A stretch of DNA of 64,000 bases from JAHJQZ01 sp963667595 (GTDB lineage: Bacteria; Pseudomonadota; Alphaproteobacteria; Rhizobiales; Devosiaceae): positions 1-64,000 of the forward strand of contig CAXXWD010000004.1 of the NCBI GenBank assembly GCA_963667595.2. The letters are read 5' to 3'. The notes under the pieces were generated by a model. It made no database searches and had not been told where the DNA came from. It saw only the letters and a list, made by a program, of their open reading frames with translations. The position numbers and the translations under genes were made by a program. This document shows positions 7,386 to 16,661 of this stretch, one piece after another. Every line of letters begins with the position of its first letter. Position 1 is the stretch's first letter.

Positions 7386-9425
7386 CTAGCCCACTGTCAT
7401 CTCCGTCAGGACCTCGGCCCTGTCGCGGACGAACACCGGAATGGCTTCCAGTGGCGCGGCGCAATCGCACCAGACGCCGCCGTCCCGACGGGTTCCGGTT
7501 GCAGGATCGATCCAGGCACACCCTGCCGGCAGCCAGACCTTGCGGCTGCGCTGGCCAGCCTCAAGCACGGGCGCGACCAGGATATCCGGACCGAACATGT
7601 ATTGATCCTCGATCTGCCAGCTTTCCGTCTGGTCCGGGAAATCGAAGAACAGCGGCCGCATGACCGGCGCGCCGCTTTCATGAGCGGCCTTCATCTGGCG
7701 CATGACATAGGGCCGGAGCCGTTCGCGCAACTCCAGGTTGCTCTTCATGATGGCGTAGTTGGCCTCGCCATAGCTCCACACTTCGTTCGGCGCGCCGCTG
7801 TCGCATTGCGCGATGCCGTCGCGATAGGTCTCGGCCGGCGGCTCGGTCGGCAGGCGATACCCATGCAGCCGCATCACCGGACAGAACACGCCCCACTGGA
7901 ACCAGCGGATCAACAGCTCCTGAAATTCGGGATCGTTGATGTTGCCGCCATCGAACCCGCCGATATCGGTGGTCCACCACGGAATGCCGGCAATACCCAT
8001 GTTCAATCCGGCGGCAAGCTGGTTGCGCAGAGCTCCGAAGGTCGAGTTGATGTCGCCCGACCAGACCAGCGCGCCATAGCGCTGGCTGCCCGCCCAGGCG
8101 CAGCGGATGAGATTGACGATCTCGTCCTGGCCCGCCTCGCGCATGCCTTCGTAGAACGCCTGGGCATAGTGTTGCGGGTAGATGTTGCCGACTTCGAGAA
8201 CCGGCCCGAGATGGTAGCGGTAATTATCGAAATCGTAGACGCTGAACTCGGGTTCGGCCTCGTCCAGCCAGAAGATGCGAACGCCGAGATCGTAATAGTT
8301 CTTTCTGGCCTCGTTCCACACATAGCGCCGTGCACCCGGATGGGTCGCATCGAAGAAGGTCGTGTTACCGAGGAAGGTCATGTTGACCGGAACACCCCGC
8401 TCCGTCTGGACCAGATAACCCTTCGACTTCATGATCTTGTAGTTCTCGGTGCGGTTGTCGACCGTCGGCCAGATCGACACCATCAGCTCGACGCCCATCG
8501 ATCTGAGTTCGTCCACCATGGCTTTCGGATCGGGCCATTCGCGGGGATCGAAACGCCAGTCGCCCTGGTTCGTCCAATGGAAGAAATCGGCGACGATGAC
8601 GGAGAGCGGCAGGCCGCGGCGCTTATATTCGCGCGCGACATCGAGAAGCTCTTCCTGGGTCCTGTACCTCAGCTTGCACTGCCAGAAGCCGGTGGCGTAA
8701 TCGGGAAGCATGGGCGCCGTGCCGGTCGCGACGGCATATTGCCGACTGATTTCGGCCGGCGTGTCGGCGGCGGTGATCCAGTAATCCATCTGTTCGGTCA
8801 CGCGCGCCAGCCAGGTGGTGACGTTGTTGGCAAAACTGACCTCGCCGATCGCCGGATTGTTCCACAAGAACCCGTAGCCGAGACTGGACATCATGAACGG
8901 AACGCTGGCCTGCGAATTGCGCTGCGCCAGCTCCATGGTGCAGCCCTTCACGTTGAGGAAAGGCTGCTGGTACTGCCCCATGCCGTAAATCTTCTCGCCC
9001 GGCTGCGCTTCGAAACGCACGCGCAACTCGTACTTGCCGCCCGGAACGGGTTTGAGATCGCGTGCGGACAGGGTCAGGGGGCTGAAATACTTGCCGCTGC
9101 GATCCTCGAGCTGGCCGGCGGCGAACCGCGTCCGCCAGTATTCCTCGAGCAGGAGTTTGCCGTTCTGGTTGTAGTACCGAACCTGGCCGCGATCGTTGAC
9201 GACGGCGGAAATGGTGCCGTTGACGATCCTGGCGCCCTCCTTGAGGCGCGAAACCTCGACTTTGGTCGACGGCTTGGCCGGAAGCAGAGCCCAGTCCTTG
9301 TCGTTGAGCGCCGGTGCCGCCGTTGCCCGTACGCGCAGACTGTTCTCGCCCCACGCCTCGATCTGCAGCCTGTGGCCGTCATACATCCACACCAGTTTGT
9401 CGGAGGCCAAGTTGAACTCGCTCAT
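7386..9425 (-). CDS. Glycoside hydrolase family 31, alpha-xylosidase-like (first of tandem pair)
   Basis: Cytoplasmic retaining alpha-glycosidase, 679 aa, no signal peptide. An N-terminal beta domain (about 1-200) is followed by the GH31 barrel. The nucleophile Asp is in RIFWLDEAEPEFS, the acid/base Asp in ALVWSGDINSTF, and the substrate-site block is FFHWTNQGDWRFDPREWPDP. WIPWWTTDIGGF-like sequence follows the acid/base. The WLDxxEPE form of the nucleophile motif is the one usual in alpha-xylosidases rather than alpha-glucosidases (family knowledge, not proof). The start at 9425 has AAGGAAG in front; the open frame extends to 9506 without a ribosome site. It is last in the operon, 116 bases after its paralogue. 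Confidence 0.9.
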   Translation of the reverse strand: MSEFNLASDKLVWMYDGHRLQIEAWGENSLRVRATAAPALNDKDWALLPAKPSTKVEVSRLKEGARIVNGTISAVVNDRGQVRYYNQNGKLLLEEYWRTRFAAGQLEDRSGKYFSPLTLSARDLKPVPGGKYELRVRFEAQPGEKIYGMGQYQQPFLNVKGCTMELAQRNSQASVPFMMSSLGYGFLWNNPAIGEVSFANNVTTWLARVTEQMDYWITAADTPAEISRQYAVATGTAPMLPDYATGFWQCKLRYRTQEELLDVAREYKRRGLPLSVIVADFFHWTNQGDWRFDPREWPDPKAMVDELRSMGVELMVSIWPTVDNRTENYKIMKSKGYLVQTERGVPVNMTFLGNTTFFDATHPGARRYVWNEARKNYYDLGVRIFWLDEAEPEFSVYDFDNYRYHLGPVLEVGNIYPQHYAQAFYEGMREAGQDEIVNLIRCAWAGSQRYGALVWSGDINSTFGALRNQLAAGLNMGIAGIPWWTTDIGGFDGGNINDPEFQELLIRWFQWGVFCPVMRLHGYRLPTEPPAETYRDGIAQCDSGAPNEVWSYGEANYAIMKSNLELRERLRPYVMRQMKAAHESGAPVMRPLFFDFPDQTESWQIEDQYMFGPDILVAPVLEAGQRSRKVWLPAGCAWIDPATGTRRDGGVWCDCAAPLEAIPVFVRDRAEVLTEMTVG

Positions 9426-9541
9426 TTTCTTCCTTTCCCTTGCAGGACGGTCAGCGAATCCGCTGTCCGATCCGTGCAGTTTCGTCTTCTTGCGACTTCG
9501 ATTCATCCGGTCCGGACGTTGCGGACCGGCACCTTGCCGTA

Positions 9542-11572
9542 TCAGCCGTTCTCCTCGGCAACGGGGATTTTCGCGCCGTTACGCAGATAGACCGGAATCT
9601 GGTCCAGCGGCGCGGATTGATCGATCTCCGTCCCGCCTTCGACGACCTCTCCGGTAAAGGCATGGGTCCAGCGCGCGCCTTTCGGCAAATAGACGCGGCG
9701 GCTGACCGCACCCGCTTCGAGAACCGGGGCGACGAGCACGTCGGAGCCGAACATCATCTGATCGTCCACCGTCCAGGCCCGCGCATCTTCCGGAAAATCG
9801 ACAAACAGCGGCCGCATCGCCGGCAGTCCCTCGCTCGACGCCCTGTCCAGTTGCGCGTGCAAATAGGGGCGCAGCCGTTCGCGCATCGCCATAACGCCCG
9901 CGATGATTTCGTAGGCCTTGTCGCCATAGGACCAGACTTCGTTCGGACCACCGGTCGAATCCCAGCCCGTATCCTCGCGCGGCTCGCGATTGCCGTGAAG
10001 CCGGAACAGCGGGCAGAAGGCGCCATACTGGAACCAGCGAACGAACAGTTCACGATAGTCCGGATCGCTGGGATTGCCGCCATGGAAGCCGCCGATATCG
10101 CTCGTCCACCAGGGGATGCCCGCCATGGCGATGCTCAGCCCCGCCCGGAACTGGGTCCTGAGCGAGTCCCAGGTCGGCGGGATGTCGCCGGACCAGACGG
10201 CCGCCGGATAGCGTTGCTGTCCCGCCCAGGCCGACCGGCACAACAGCACCGTCTCGCCGTCCTCGGGATTGCCCGTCTCGGCGGCGGCGCGCTGCATGCC
10301 CTCGGCGAACAAACGGGCGTTCTCCCGCGGGAAGAGGCAACCCATTTCGGCGCCCGGTCCTGCGTGGTAGGTCAGGTTGGCGTGGTGGCCGGGGTTGATC
10401 TCCGGTTCGCAGGCATCGAGCCACCAGACCCTGACGCCGAGATCGTAATAGTTCTTCTTGGCCAGCGACCAGATGAAGTCGCGCGTCCTTGGGTTGGTCG
10501 GATCGTAAAAGGAGAGCGGCCCCGGGGCAGTCATGCCCTTGTCGCGGATGGTGCTAATAAACTCGGTTCCCTGATCCGTGCCAACCAGCATGCCCTCGTC
10601 ACGAAGGGTCTCGTAGTTCTCCGAGAACGGGGAAACAGTCGGCCAGATCGATACCATGAGCTTGATACCCAACGCATCGAGCTCGCGCATCATCGCTTCA
10701 GGGTCCGGGTATTCGGCGGGATCGAATTTGTAGTCGCCCATGGCCGTCCAGTGGAAATAATCGGTGACGATCACCGAAATCGGCAGGTTGCGGCGCTTGT
10801 ATTCCCGCGCCACCTCCAGCAGCTCTTCCTGCGACCGATAGCGCAGCTTGGACTGCCAGAACCCGGAGGCCCAGCGCGGCAGCTTGGGGGCGTGACCGGT
10901 CGCATCGGCATAGCGGGCCAGCACCTCGGCAGGCGTTCCGGCGATGACCAGATAGTCGATGGCGCGAGCTTGGCGCGCGGTCCAGCGGGTAACATTGCTG
11001 GCGAACTCCACGTGGCCGATGGCGGGATTGTTCCACAAAAAGCCATAGCCCCGGCTACTCACGAAGAACGGAATCGAAACCTCGCCATTGCGCTGTACCA
11101 AATCGAGCGACAGCCCCTTGTGGTTGAGCCGTCCGTGCAGGCGCTGGCCCATGCCGTAGAAACGTTCGTCATCATAGGCATTGAACTGCTGGTGTATTTC
11201 TCCCGCGCCGGAACGGTTGCCATAAAAGACGCGCGCGCCCGGCCACCAATAGTGCTCCCGCTGCTCGGCAAGCAGTTCCGTGCCGTCGACGGTGCGTAAG
11301 AAACGGATTTCGGGAAAGGCCACGCCCTCGCTTTGCGGCAGGGTCACTTCGACGGTCAGCCCACCGTTGACCAGCACCGCCCCGTCGTTCTCGACGGATA
11401 TATCGGCGGGCCGGTCAATGGCGGGAGGAACATCCAGAGCTCCGGGGACCGTGGGCAGGTTGTCCTGTGCTGCGCGAACACGCACACCGTCGCGGCCCCA
11501 GGCCTCGATCCGGAGGATCTCGTGCTGGTGCCGGACCTCAATGGCATTTTCGATCTTGGAAAAACGCGTCAC
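9542..11572 (-). CDS. Glycoside hydrolase family 31, alpha-xylosidase-like (second of tandem pair)
   Basis: 676 aa GH31 enzyme, clearly paralogous to the neighbour. The nucleophile is in RVWWLDACEPEINPG, the acid/base in AAVWSGDIPPTW, and the subsite block YFHWTAMGDYKFDPAEYPDP matches the neighbour's residue for residue at key positions. It differs by an insert before the nucleophile (FISTIRDKGMTAPGPLSFYD), so substrate preference or chain length may differ. The start is GTG at 11572 with AAGGT upstream. It follows the MalG permease by 24 bases, supporting uptake of the substrate by this transporter and intracellular hydrolysis. Confidence 0.9.
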   Translation of the reverse strand: MTRFSKIENAIEVRHQHEILRIEAWGRDGVRVRAAQDNLPTVPGALDVPPAIDRPADISVENDGAVLVNGGLTVEVTLPQSEGVAFPEIRFLRTVDGTELLAEQREHYWWPGARVFYGNRSGAGEIHQQFNAYDDERFYGMGQRLHGRLNHKGLSLDLVQRNGEVSIPFFVSSRGYGFLWNNPAIGHVEFASNVTRWTARQARAIDYLVIAGTPAEVLARYADATGHAPKLPRWASGFWQSKLRYRSQEELLEVAREYKRRNLPISVIVTDYFHWTAMGDYKFDPAEYPDPEAMMRELDALGIKLMVSIWPTVSPFSENYETLRDEGMLVGTDQGTEFISTIRDKGMTAPGPLSFYDPTNPRTRDFIWSLAKKNYYDLGVRVWWLDACEPEINPGHHANLTYHAGPGAEMGCLFPRENARLFAEGMQRAAAETGNPEDGETVLLCRSAWAGQQRYPAAVWSGDIPPTWDSLRTQFRAGLSIAMAGIPWWTSDIGGFHGGNPSDPDYRELFVRWFQYGAFCPLFRLHGNREPREDTGWDSTGGPNEVWSYGDKAYEIIAGVMAMRERLRPYLHAQLDRASSEGLPAMRPLFVDFPEDARAWTVDDQMMFGSDVLVAPVLEAGAVSRRVYLPKGARWTHAFTGEVVEGGTEIDQSAPLDQIPVYLRNGAKIPVAEENG

Positions 11573-11596
11573 GATCGTTCTACCTTCGACTTTGGC

Positions 11597-12468
11597 TTAC
11601 TTTACGGCGCCGGCGGTGGTGCCGGCCGCGATGTAGCGCTGAGCGAAAATCAGCAGCATGATGGTGGGGATGGATGCCAGGACCGAGGTCGCCATCACCG
11701 AACTCCAGTCGCTGATGAAACCGCTGATATAGACGTAAAGGCCGAGGGTAACCGGCCGCACCTCGTCCGTCGTCGTCAGCGTCAGGGCGAACAGGAAGTC
11801 GGACCAGGAAAACAGGAAGGTGAACAGGCCAGCCGTGACGATGGCGTTGCGGGACATGGGCAGAACCACCGAGACAAGAGTCCTGAGCGGGCCCGCGCCG
11901 TCGATCCGCGCCGCTTCGATCACCGACATCGGGATCGCGCGCATGAAGGCGTTGAGGATCAGGATGGAGAACGGGATGCCCGCCGTCGAATCCGCCAGAA
12001 TGAGCCAAGGATCGAATTGAGCAGCCCTGTCTGGCTATAGGCGCTGTAAAGCGCGTTCGCCACCACGATGCCGGGGATCATCTGGCTGACCAAAACGCCG
12101 AGCAGGACGGCATTGGCCCAGCGGATGCGGAAAACGGCAAGCGCATAGGCCGCCGGCGCGGCAATGAGCAGGGAAAACAAGACGCTGCCACTCGCTACCA
12201 CCAGGCTGACGAGAAGATGGCCGCCCTGATCGTGGATCGCCTTGGCATAGCCGATCCAGGTGATATCGGTGGGAAACCAGGGCGTGCTGGCCGCCGCGCT
12301 GCCCTGTTGCAGCGAGACATTGACCATCCAGTAGACAGGAAAGAGCAGGAACCCGAGAATGAGCGCGCCAAAGAACGTCTGGTCCCATCCGCCGAGCCGA
12401 TGGCGGCGGTGACGCCTTCTGTAGGTGCTCATTCCAGTGCCTGAAAGAGTGCGGGTCGCGGCGTTCAT
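11597..12468 (-). pseudogene. Carbohydrate ABC transporter permease (MalG type), single frameshift
   Basis: Inner-membrane sugar permease. The first part (12468 to about 12005) runs MNAATRTLSGTGMSTYRRRH through FPVYWMVNVSLQQGS to LLNSILG and then leaves frame. The remainder reads ILADSTAGIPFSILILNAFM, the EAA loop VIEAARIDGAGPLRTLVSV, and ends AAGTTAGAVK. Adding one C at the GGC-TC near 12005 would restore ILGLILADSTAG and a normal protein of about 290 aa. The start overlaps the MalF stop as ATGA. Since everything else is intact, sequencing error or recent inactivation both fit. If real, the importer would be dead while the downstream GH31 genes survive. Confidence 0.85.
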
Positions 12469-13400
12469 GATTTCCCCGCAGACTTGTTGATATAAAGATA
12501 GAAGACGGCGAACAGAAGCGAGATGGCGACGAGAATATTCGCCATGGCCGCCCCTTGGCCGAACTGGAAGTTGACGAAGGACAGCTGGTAGGACTGGGTC
12601 GACAGTGTCTGGGAGGAGTTGGCCGGCCCGCCTCCCGTCAGGCCAAGTATGATATCGAGGACCTTCAGGGTGTAGATCACGCCCAGCAACAGCACGACGC
12701 TCACCACCGGACGCAGCAGCGGCCAGGTGATCCAGCGGAAGGCCTGCCAGCCGGTCGCGCCGTCGATCTGCCCCGCTTCGTAGAGATCCTCGGGAATGTC
12801 CTGCACCCCGCTATAGAGAATGGCGACGTTGAACGGGATGCCGATCCAGATATTGACGATGATGCATGCCAGAAGCGCCAGCGAGGTCGTGGTGAGCCAT
12901 CCGGGATGATCGGCCAGATGAATGGTGTCGAGGATGCGATTGATGGCGCCGTTGTCCTGGTCGAGAAGCCAGCGCCAGACCGCGCTCGACACGATCAGCG
13001 GCAGCAGCCACGGCAACAGGATGAGCGATCGCAGCAGATCGTTCAGAGGGAAACGTTTGCGGAAATAGAGCGCGATCGCCAGCCCGATGGTGAACTGGCC
13101 GGCGATCGAGCCGATCGTGAACAAGAACGTGTTGAGAAGCGCGGAAGAAAAGATCGGCGATCTCAGGATGATGTCGTAGTTCTTGAAACCCACCCAGGGG
13201 GCTTCTCCGGTGAAGAACGATTTCACGGTGTAGTCTTGAAAACCCATGACGACATTCTTGACCACCGGATAGCCGAAAAAGGCGAGAATGAAGACGATGG
13301 CCGGCACCAGGAACAACATTTCCAAAAAGCGTTCCCGCCGCCTGCTGCTCACCCCTTTTGAAGCCAATACGGATGGTCTGTGCGACTTCCGAGTTTGCAT
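12465..13400 (-). CDS. Carbohydrate ABC transporter permease (MalF type)
   Basis: 311 aa inner-membrane subunit of a CUT1 importer. The first membrane segment is LEMLFLVPAIVFILAFFGYP; the EAA loop is YEAGQIDGATGWQAFRWITW, with the third residue Gly instead of Ala. ILGLTGGGPANSSQTLSTQ is the conserved loop near the last membrane segments. Start ATG at 13400, 26 bases after the binding-protein gene; the stop overlaps malG as ATGA. It functions with the binding protein at 13.4-14.7 kb. No local ATPase gene. Confidence 0.92.
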   Translation of the reverse strand: MQTRKSHRPSVLASKGVSSRRRERFLEMLFLVPAIVFILAFFGYPVVKNVVMGFQDYTVKSFFTGEAPWVGFKNYDIILRSPIFSSALLNTFLFTIGSIAGQFTIGLAIALYFRKRFPLNDLLRSLILLPWLLPLIVSSAVWRWLLDQDNGAINRILDTIHLADHPGWLTTTSLALLACIIVNIWIGIPFNVAILYSGVQDIPEDLYEAGQIDGATGWQAFRWITWPLLRPVVSVVLLLGVIYTLKVLDIILGLTGGGPANSSQTLSTQSYQLSFVNFQFGQGAAMANILVAISLLFAVFYLYINKSAGKS

Positions 13401-13426
13401 GTCGCCGATCCTTTCCGCTCACACGT

Positions 13427-14659
13427 CTAGTTCTGTTGAGCCTGCTTCAGGGCGTCCATGGGCGAGGCAGAACCGGTCAGAGCCAGCTGCACGGCGTTGT
13501 AGATCGCGGTCGCCGCCTTCGGCCAGTCATTGCCCAACTCGCCGGTACGGGCGCGGGCGTCCTGAACCATCTCGTAGAAGGTCTTCATCTGTGGAGCCTG
13601 TTCGAGGAAGGCATCGCGAACCGCGTCGGCGGTCTTGGTCGGCACCGTCTGCCGCTTCACGGCGAGGCTGACCTGCATGGCGTCGCTGGAAAGGCACTCC
13701 GCCATCTTGGCCCCGATCTCTTCCTTGGCCCTGTTGCCGGTATTCGGCACCGTCCAGACTTCGCCGCCAAGCGGCGCCACGGACTTCTGGTCGGCCGTCT
13801 GCGTCGGGATCGGCACGATCGCGTAATTCAATCCCTCGTCGGAATCGAGCAGCGGGATCTGCCACGGACCGTTGACCATCATGGCCGCATTGCCCTGACG
13901 GAACTGATCGTTCACGTCCGCCTGCGTCCAGTTCAGCACCGAGCGGGAAACGGACCCGTCATTGAGCAGATCCACCCAGAGCTGCAACGCTTCAGCCGTT
14001 TCGGGCGTGGCGATGTCCTTTTCGTCGCCACCGTTCGACCACATGAACGGCAGGAACTGCCAGGTCCCCTCGTAATTGGCAGGCGCCGAGAAAGCGAGCC
14101 CGTAGCGCTTGCCATCGGTCAGCTTCTTGGCCGCGTCGCGCAGTTCCGCCCAGGTCGTGGGCGGGGTGACACCTGCCTTTTTCAGGATGTCGGCATTGTA
14201 GAAAAGCGCGATGGTGTTGGTGATCGGCTGCAGGCCGTAAAGCTCACCTTCATAGGTGGACGCCGCGATGACACCGGGAATGTAGCCTTCCGCCGTGATG
14301 CCGAATTCGGAAAGCGGCATCAACGCACCGGTGGACGCGATCTGCTGGACTTCCGGATTATCGATCATGAGCAGGTCCGGCAAGGTGCGCGACGCGCCCT
14401 GTTGCAGGATCTTGGAGATCAGCGAGCTGCCCGGAACCACTTCCCGGTTGACGGTAACGCCGAGTTCAGCCGCACAGGAATTGAGGGCCTCCTCATAGAA
14501 CTCGAAGTCAGGGGAATTGGTGTAGTAGTCGAGCACGCGAATACTGTCCTCGGCCACTGCCGCCACGGGCAGAGCCACCGACGCCGCGGCAAGTGGCAAA
14601 ACAAGCGCCACCGCCGTTCTTGTGAACCTTGCATGAAATGCGAGGGGTTTCTTAGTCAT
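13427..14659 (-). CDS. ABC sugar solute-binding protein (family 1)
   Basis: Periplasmic sugar-binding protein, 410 aa. A long Sec signal peptide (basic start MTKKPLAFHARF, hydrophobic core, AVAED cleavage) precedes the two-lobed domain. Family-1 landmarks are VPGSSLISKILQQGASRTLP, DLLMIDNPEVQQIASTG, LYGLQPITNTIALFYNADIL and AAMMVNGPWQIPLL. The ribosome site GAAGGAGGAAA is strong, as expected for the most highly translated gene of such operons. It lies 80 bases after lacI. The ligand is unknown; the operon's GH31 enzymes suggest an alpha-xylosylated or alpha-glucosylated oligosaccharide. Confidence 0.92.
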   Translation of the reverse strand: MTKKPLAFHARFTRTAVALVLPLAAASVALPVAAVAEDSIRVLDYYTNSPDFEFYEEALNSCAAELGVTVNREVVPGSSLISKILQQGASRTLPDLLMIDNPEVQQIASTGALMPLSEFGITAEGYIPGVIAASTYEGELYGLQPITNTIALFYNADILKKAGVTPPTTWAELRDAAKKLTDGKRYGLAFSAPANYEGTWQFLPFMWSNGGDEKDIATPETAEALQLWVDLLNDGSVSRSVLNWTQADVNDQFRQGNAAMMVNGPWQIPLLDSDEGLNYAIVPIPTQTADQKSVAPLGGEVWTVPNTGNRAKEEIGAKMAECLSSDAMQVSLAVKRQTVPTKTADAVRDAFLEQAPQMKTFYEMVQDARARTGELGNDWPKAATAIYNAVQLALTGSASPMDALKQAQQN

Positions 14660-14739
14660 CCTATTTCCTCCTTCAATTGACGCCTTTTTCGGCGCTTTGG
14701 TTTTGGCACCTGAATGCCTTCGGAGCGCTGCCGGATCGG

Positions 14740-15809
14740 CTAGTCGTTCCGAACCGTTCGCCGGGTTTCGTTGAACCCGGTGTTGGCAAGAGGCATGACC
14801 GTGTCCCGGCGGGTCAGCCGGGATGGCACAAGGTCAAGGAATGAATCCGGATCCGCCTGATCGTGGTCGAGAAGACGGAAGACAAGCTCGATGGCACGCC
14901 GGGAAACCTCGCGCGGTTCGAGCGACACATTGGTCACCGTCGGTTCGGATTCCTCGGCCGTCTCGTCGGTACAGTGCGCGATAACCGAGATGTCACGTCC
15001 CGGAACGAGTCCATTCGAGATCAGTGCATGCAGTATCGGCTGCACGGTCTGGCTATTCGGAATGATCACGCCCAGCCGCTGTGCGCGATCGATGGACATT
15101 ACCCGCCGCACCACGTCCCGCGCGGCCCCCCGCCCCGGCTCCATGGGCGGCAGATACTCGTAGGCCAGACCATGAAGACGTGCCGCCTTAACAGCCGCAT
15201 CGGTAAACCGGAGACGAAATTCAGGTTGCGCTGCGTGACACTGGTGGAATGGCCGACGAACAGGATCCGGTCATGTTTTGTTGCCGCCATTTCCGCGACG
15301 GCCATTTCTGCCGCATGTTCGAAATCGACATCCACACACCGCAGATTGGCGGAATTCGTGGGAACACCGATGAGCACTACTGGCTCGGACAGAGACGCGG
15401 CGATGGCAACCCGTTCATCCTCGACCTTCAGATCCATGAGGATGATCGCGTCGCAAAGCGACCGCCCGGCCAGCCGATGCAGACTGACATTGCCCTCGTC
15501 CGAGGTGGCAAGCAGGACATCGTAATCCCGCGCCCGGGCCAGGCTGGTGATGGTTTCGATGAAGGGAAGCAGCCCGGCGGAATCCGTTCCCGGACCGAAG
15601 GACGGCAAGACCAGACCGATCACGCTGGTGCGCCGGCTCGCCAACGCCCGCGCTCCGGCATTGGGCTGATAGGTCAACTGCTCGATGGCGTCCTGAACAC
15701 GCCGGCGCGTCTCTTCGGAAATCGAACGCTTGCCGGTCAGGACATACGACACCGTGCTCTGGGCGACCCCAGCAACCCGAGCCACGTCCTTGCTCGTGAA
15801 CTTCGACAT
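14740..15809 (-). pseudogene. LacI-family regulator, single frameshift
   Basis: Helix-turn-helix FTSKDVARVAGVAQSTVSYV opens the protein, followed by LTGKRSISEETRRRV and the effector domain. The frame breaks near 15225 after SVTQRN. The other frame carries PEFRLRFTDAAVKAARLHGL through DISVIAHCTDETAEESEPT to the stop at 14740. Reading CCC instead of CC at the break gives RNPEFRLRF, so one C is missing. Start at 15809 follows AGGGGAGGT. Two copies of a 14-bp palindrome lie just upstream, consistent with self-control. The full protein would be about 356 aa. Sequencing error and real mutation are both possible; if real, the operon would lose its repressor. Confidence 0.85.
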
Positions 15810-15834
15810 ATCCCGCACCTCCCCTTTGGTGCTA

Positions 15835-15848
15835 TCGATACGTATCGA
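15835..15848. promoter_or_regulatory. Operator candidate TCGATACGTATCGA (copy 1)
   Basis: Perfect 14-bp palindrome 26 bases upstream of the lacI start at 15809. An identical copy lies at 15886-15899, 51 bases away centre to centre, about five helical turns, which suits a repressor binding two sites by looping. Confidence 0.7.
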
Positions 15849-15885
15849 CAACTGGTGCTGCCAAATCGCGTTGGTACGCGGTTTG

Positions 15886-15899
15886 TCGATACGTATCGA
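15886..15899. promoter_or_regulatory. Operator candidate TCGATACGTATCGA (copy 2)
   Basis: Second perfect copy of the palindrome found at 15835-15848. The interval between the two copies probably holds the promoter of the lacI - binding protein - permease - GH31 operon. Confidence 0.7.
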
Positions 15900-15900
15900 T

Positions 15901-16661
15901 TGATTTATTATCCACCCGAGGTGGAATGTTGTCAATGAGCCGTGATCACGGGAAGAATCGTGCGGGATTTACTGCTATCTGAAAATATTACTCTGCGTTA
16001 ATTCTCATGTTTTATAGACTTTTCTGGCATGAAAGAAGCTTTACGTGCCTGTTTCCATCGAATTGCCAATTTCTATGGAAATGCACTGGAGCGAAATTCG
16101 GGGGATATGTATTTTATAGGGTTCATCATATGCGAAAAGGCACTCCTCTCCTCCCTTGAGTATCACCGAAAACTGTTTTCTTCAAAAGCTGTCGAAATCG
16201 TTCTTGTGCAAACCGGCATCGTCACACCGGCAGTCAATTCGCGGATATCGATTACAATTCCGACGGCGTAACGGGAATCGGGGAGACCGGATTCACTCGA
16301 ACTGGCGCCCGAAAACCGATCGAACCCGCCTGTGCGCGGCACATGGCGCGGATGAAGGTTACGGGTCCGTTTTAGGTGCCAACCGCGTGAAAAACGCATC
16401 CATGTCCATCAGTCATCCGTACCGCGACGCGAGAACCGACGACTGGAGAACATCGGGGGTGACCCTTTCGATGGCCCGCAACTGGCGGAAATCGAACGAG
16501 GAGAATGGAAGGAGAATGGCGCAGCAGGACGATGAACGACTGCAAAGCTGGTGCGCAAGACCGACATCGTCCGTCACAAGGACCCTGGCGGCCATCGACT
16601 GGAGGCAAACAGGCGTTACTGCAACGATACCTGCGAAAACGAAGCGGCTCGCAGAATCCGC
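15901..16661. other. Non-coding or decayed stretch before the adhesin fragment
   Basis: No supported gene. The first part (to about 16260) is A+T-richer than its surroundings. A short run near 16240-16310 reads ADIDYNSDGVTGIGETGFT, which resembles the Asp/Asn-rich loops of VCBS-type adhesins and may be a scrap of the same gene. The open frames here lack ribosome sites and family resemblance. Confidence 0.4.

Noticed and set aside
16029..16271. 80-codon frame in the A+T-richer stretch
   Set aside because: No ribosome site, no recognisable family, and it lies in a stretch without coding-like composition.
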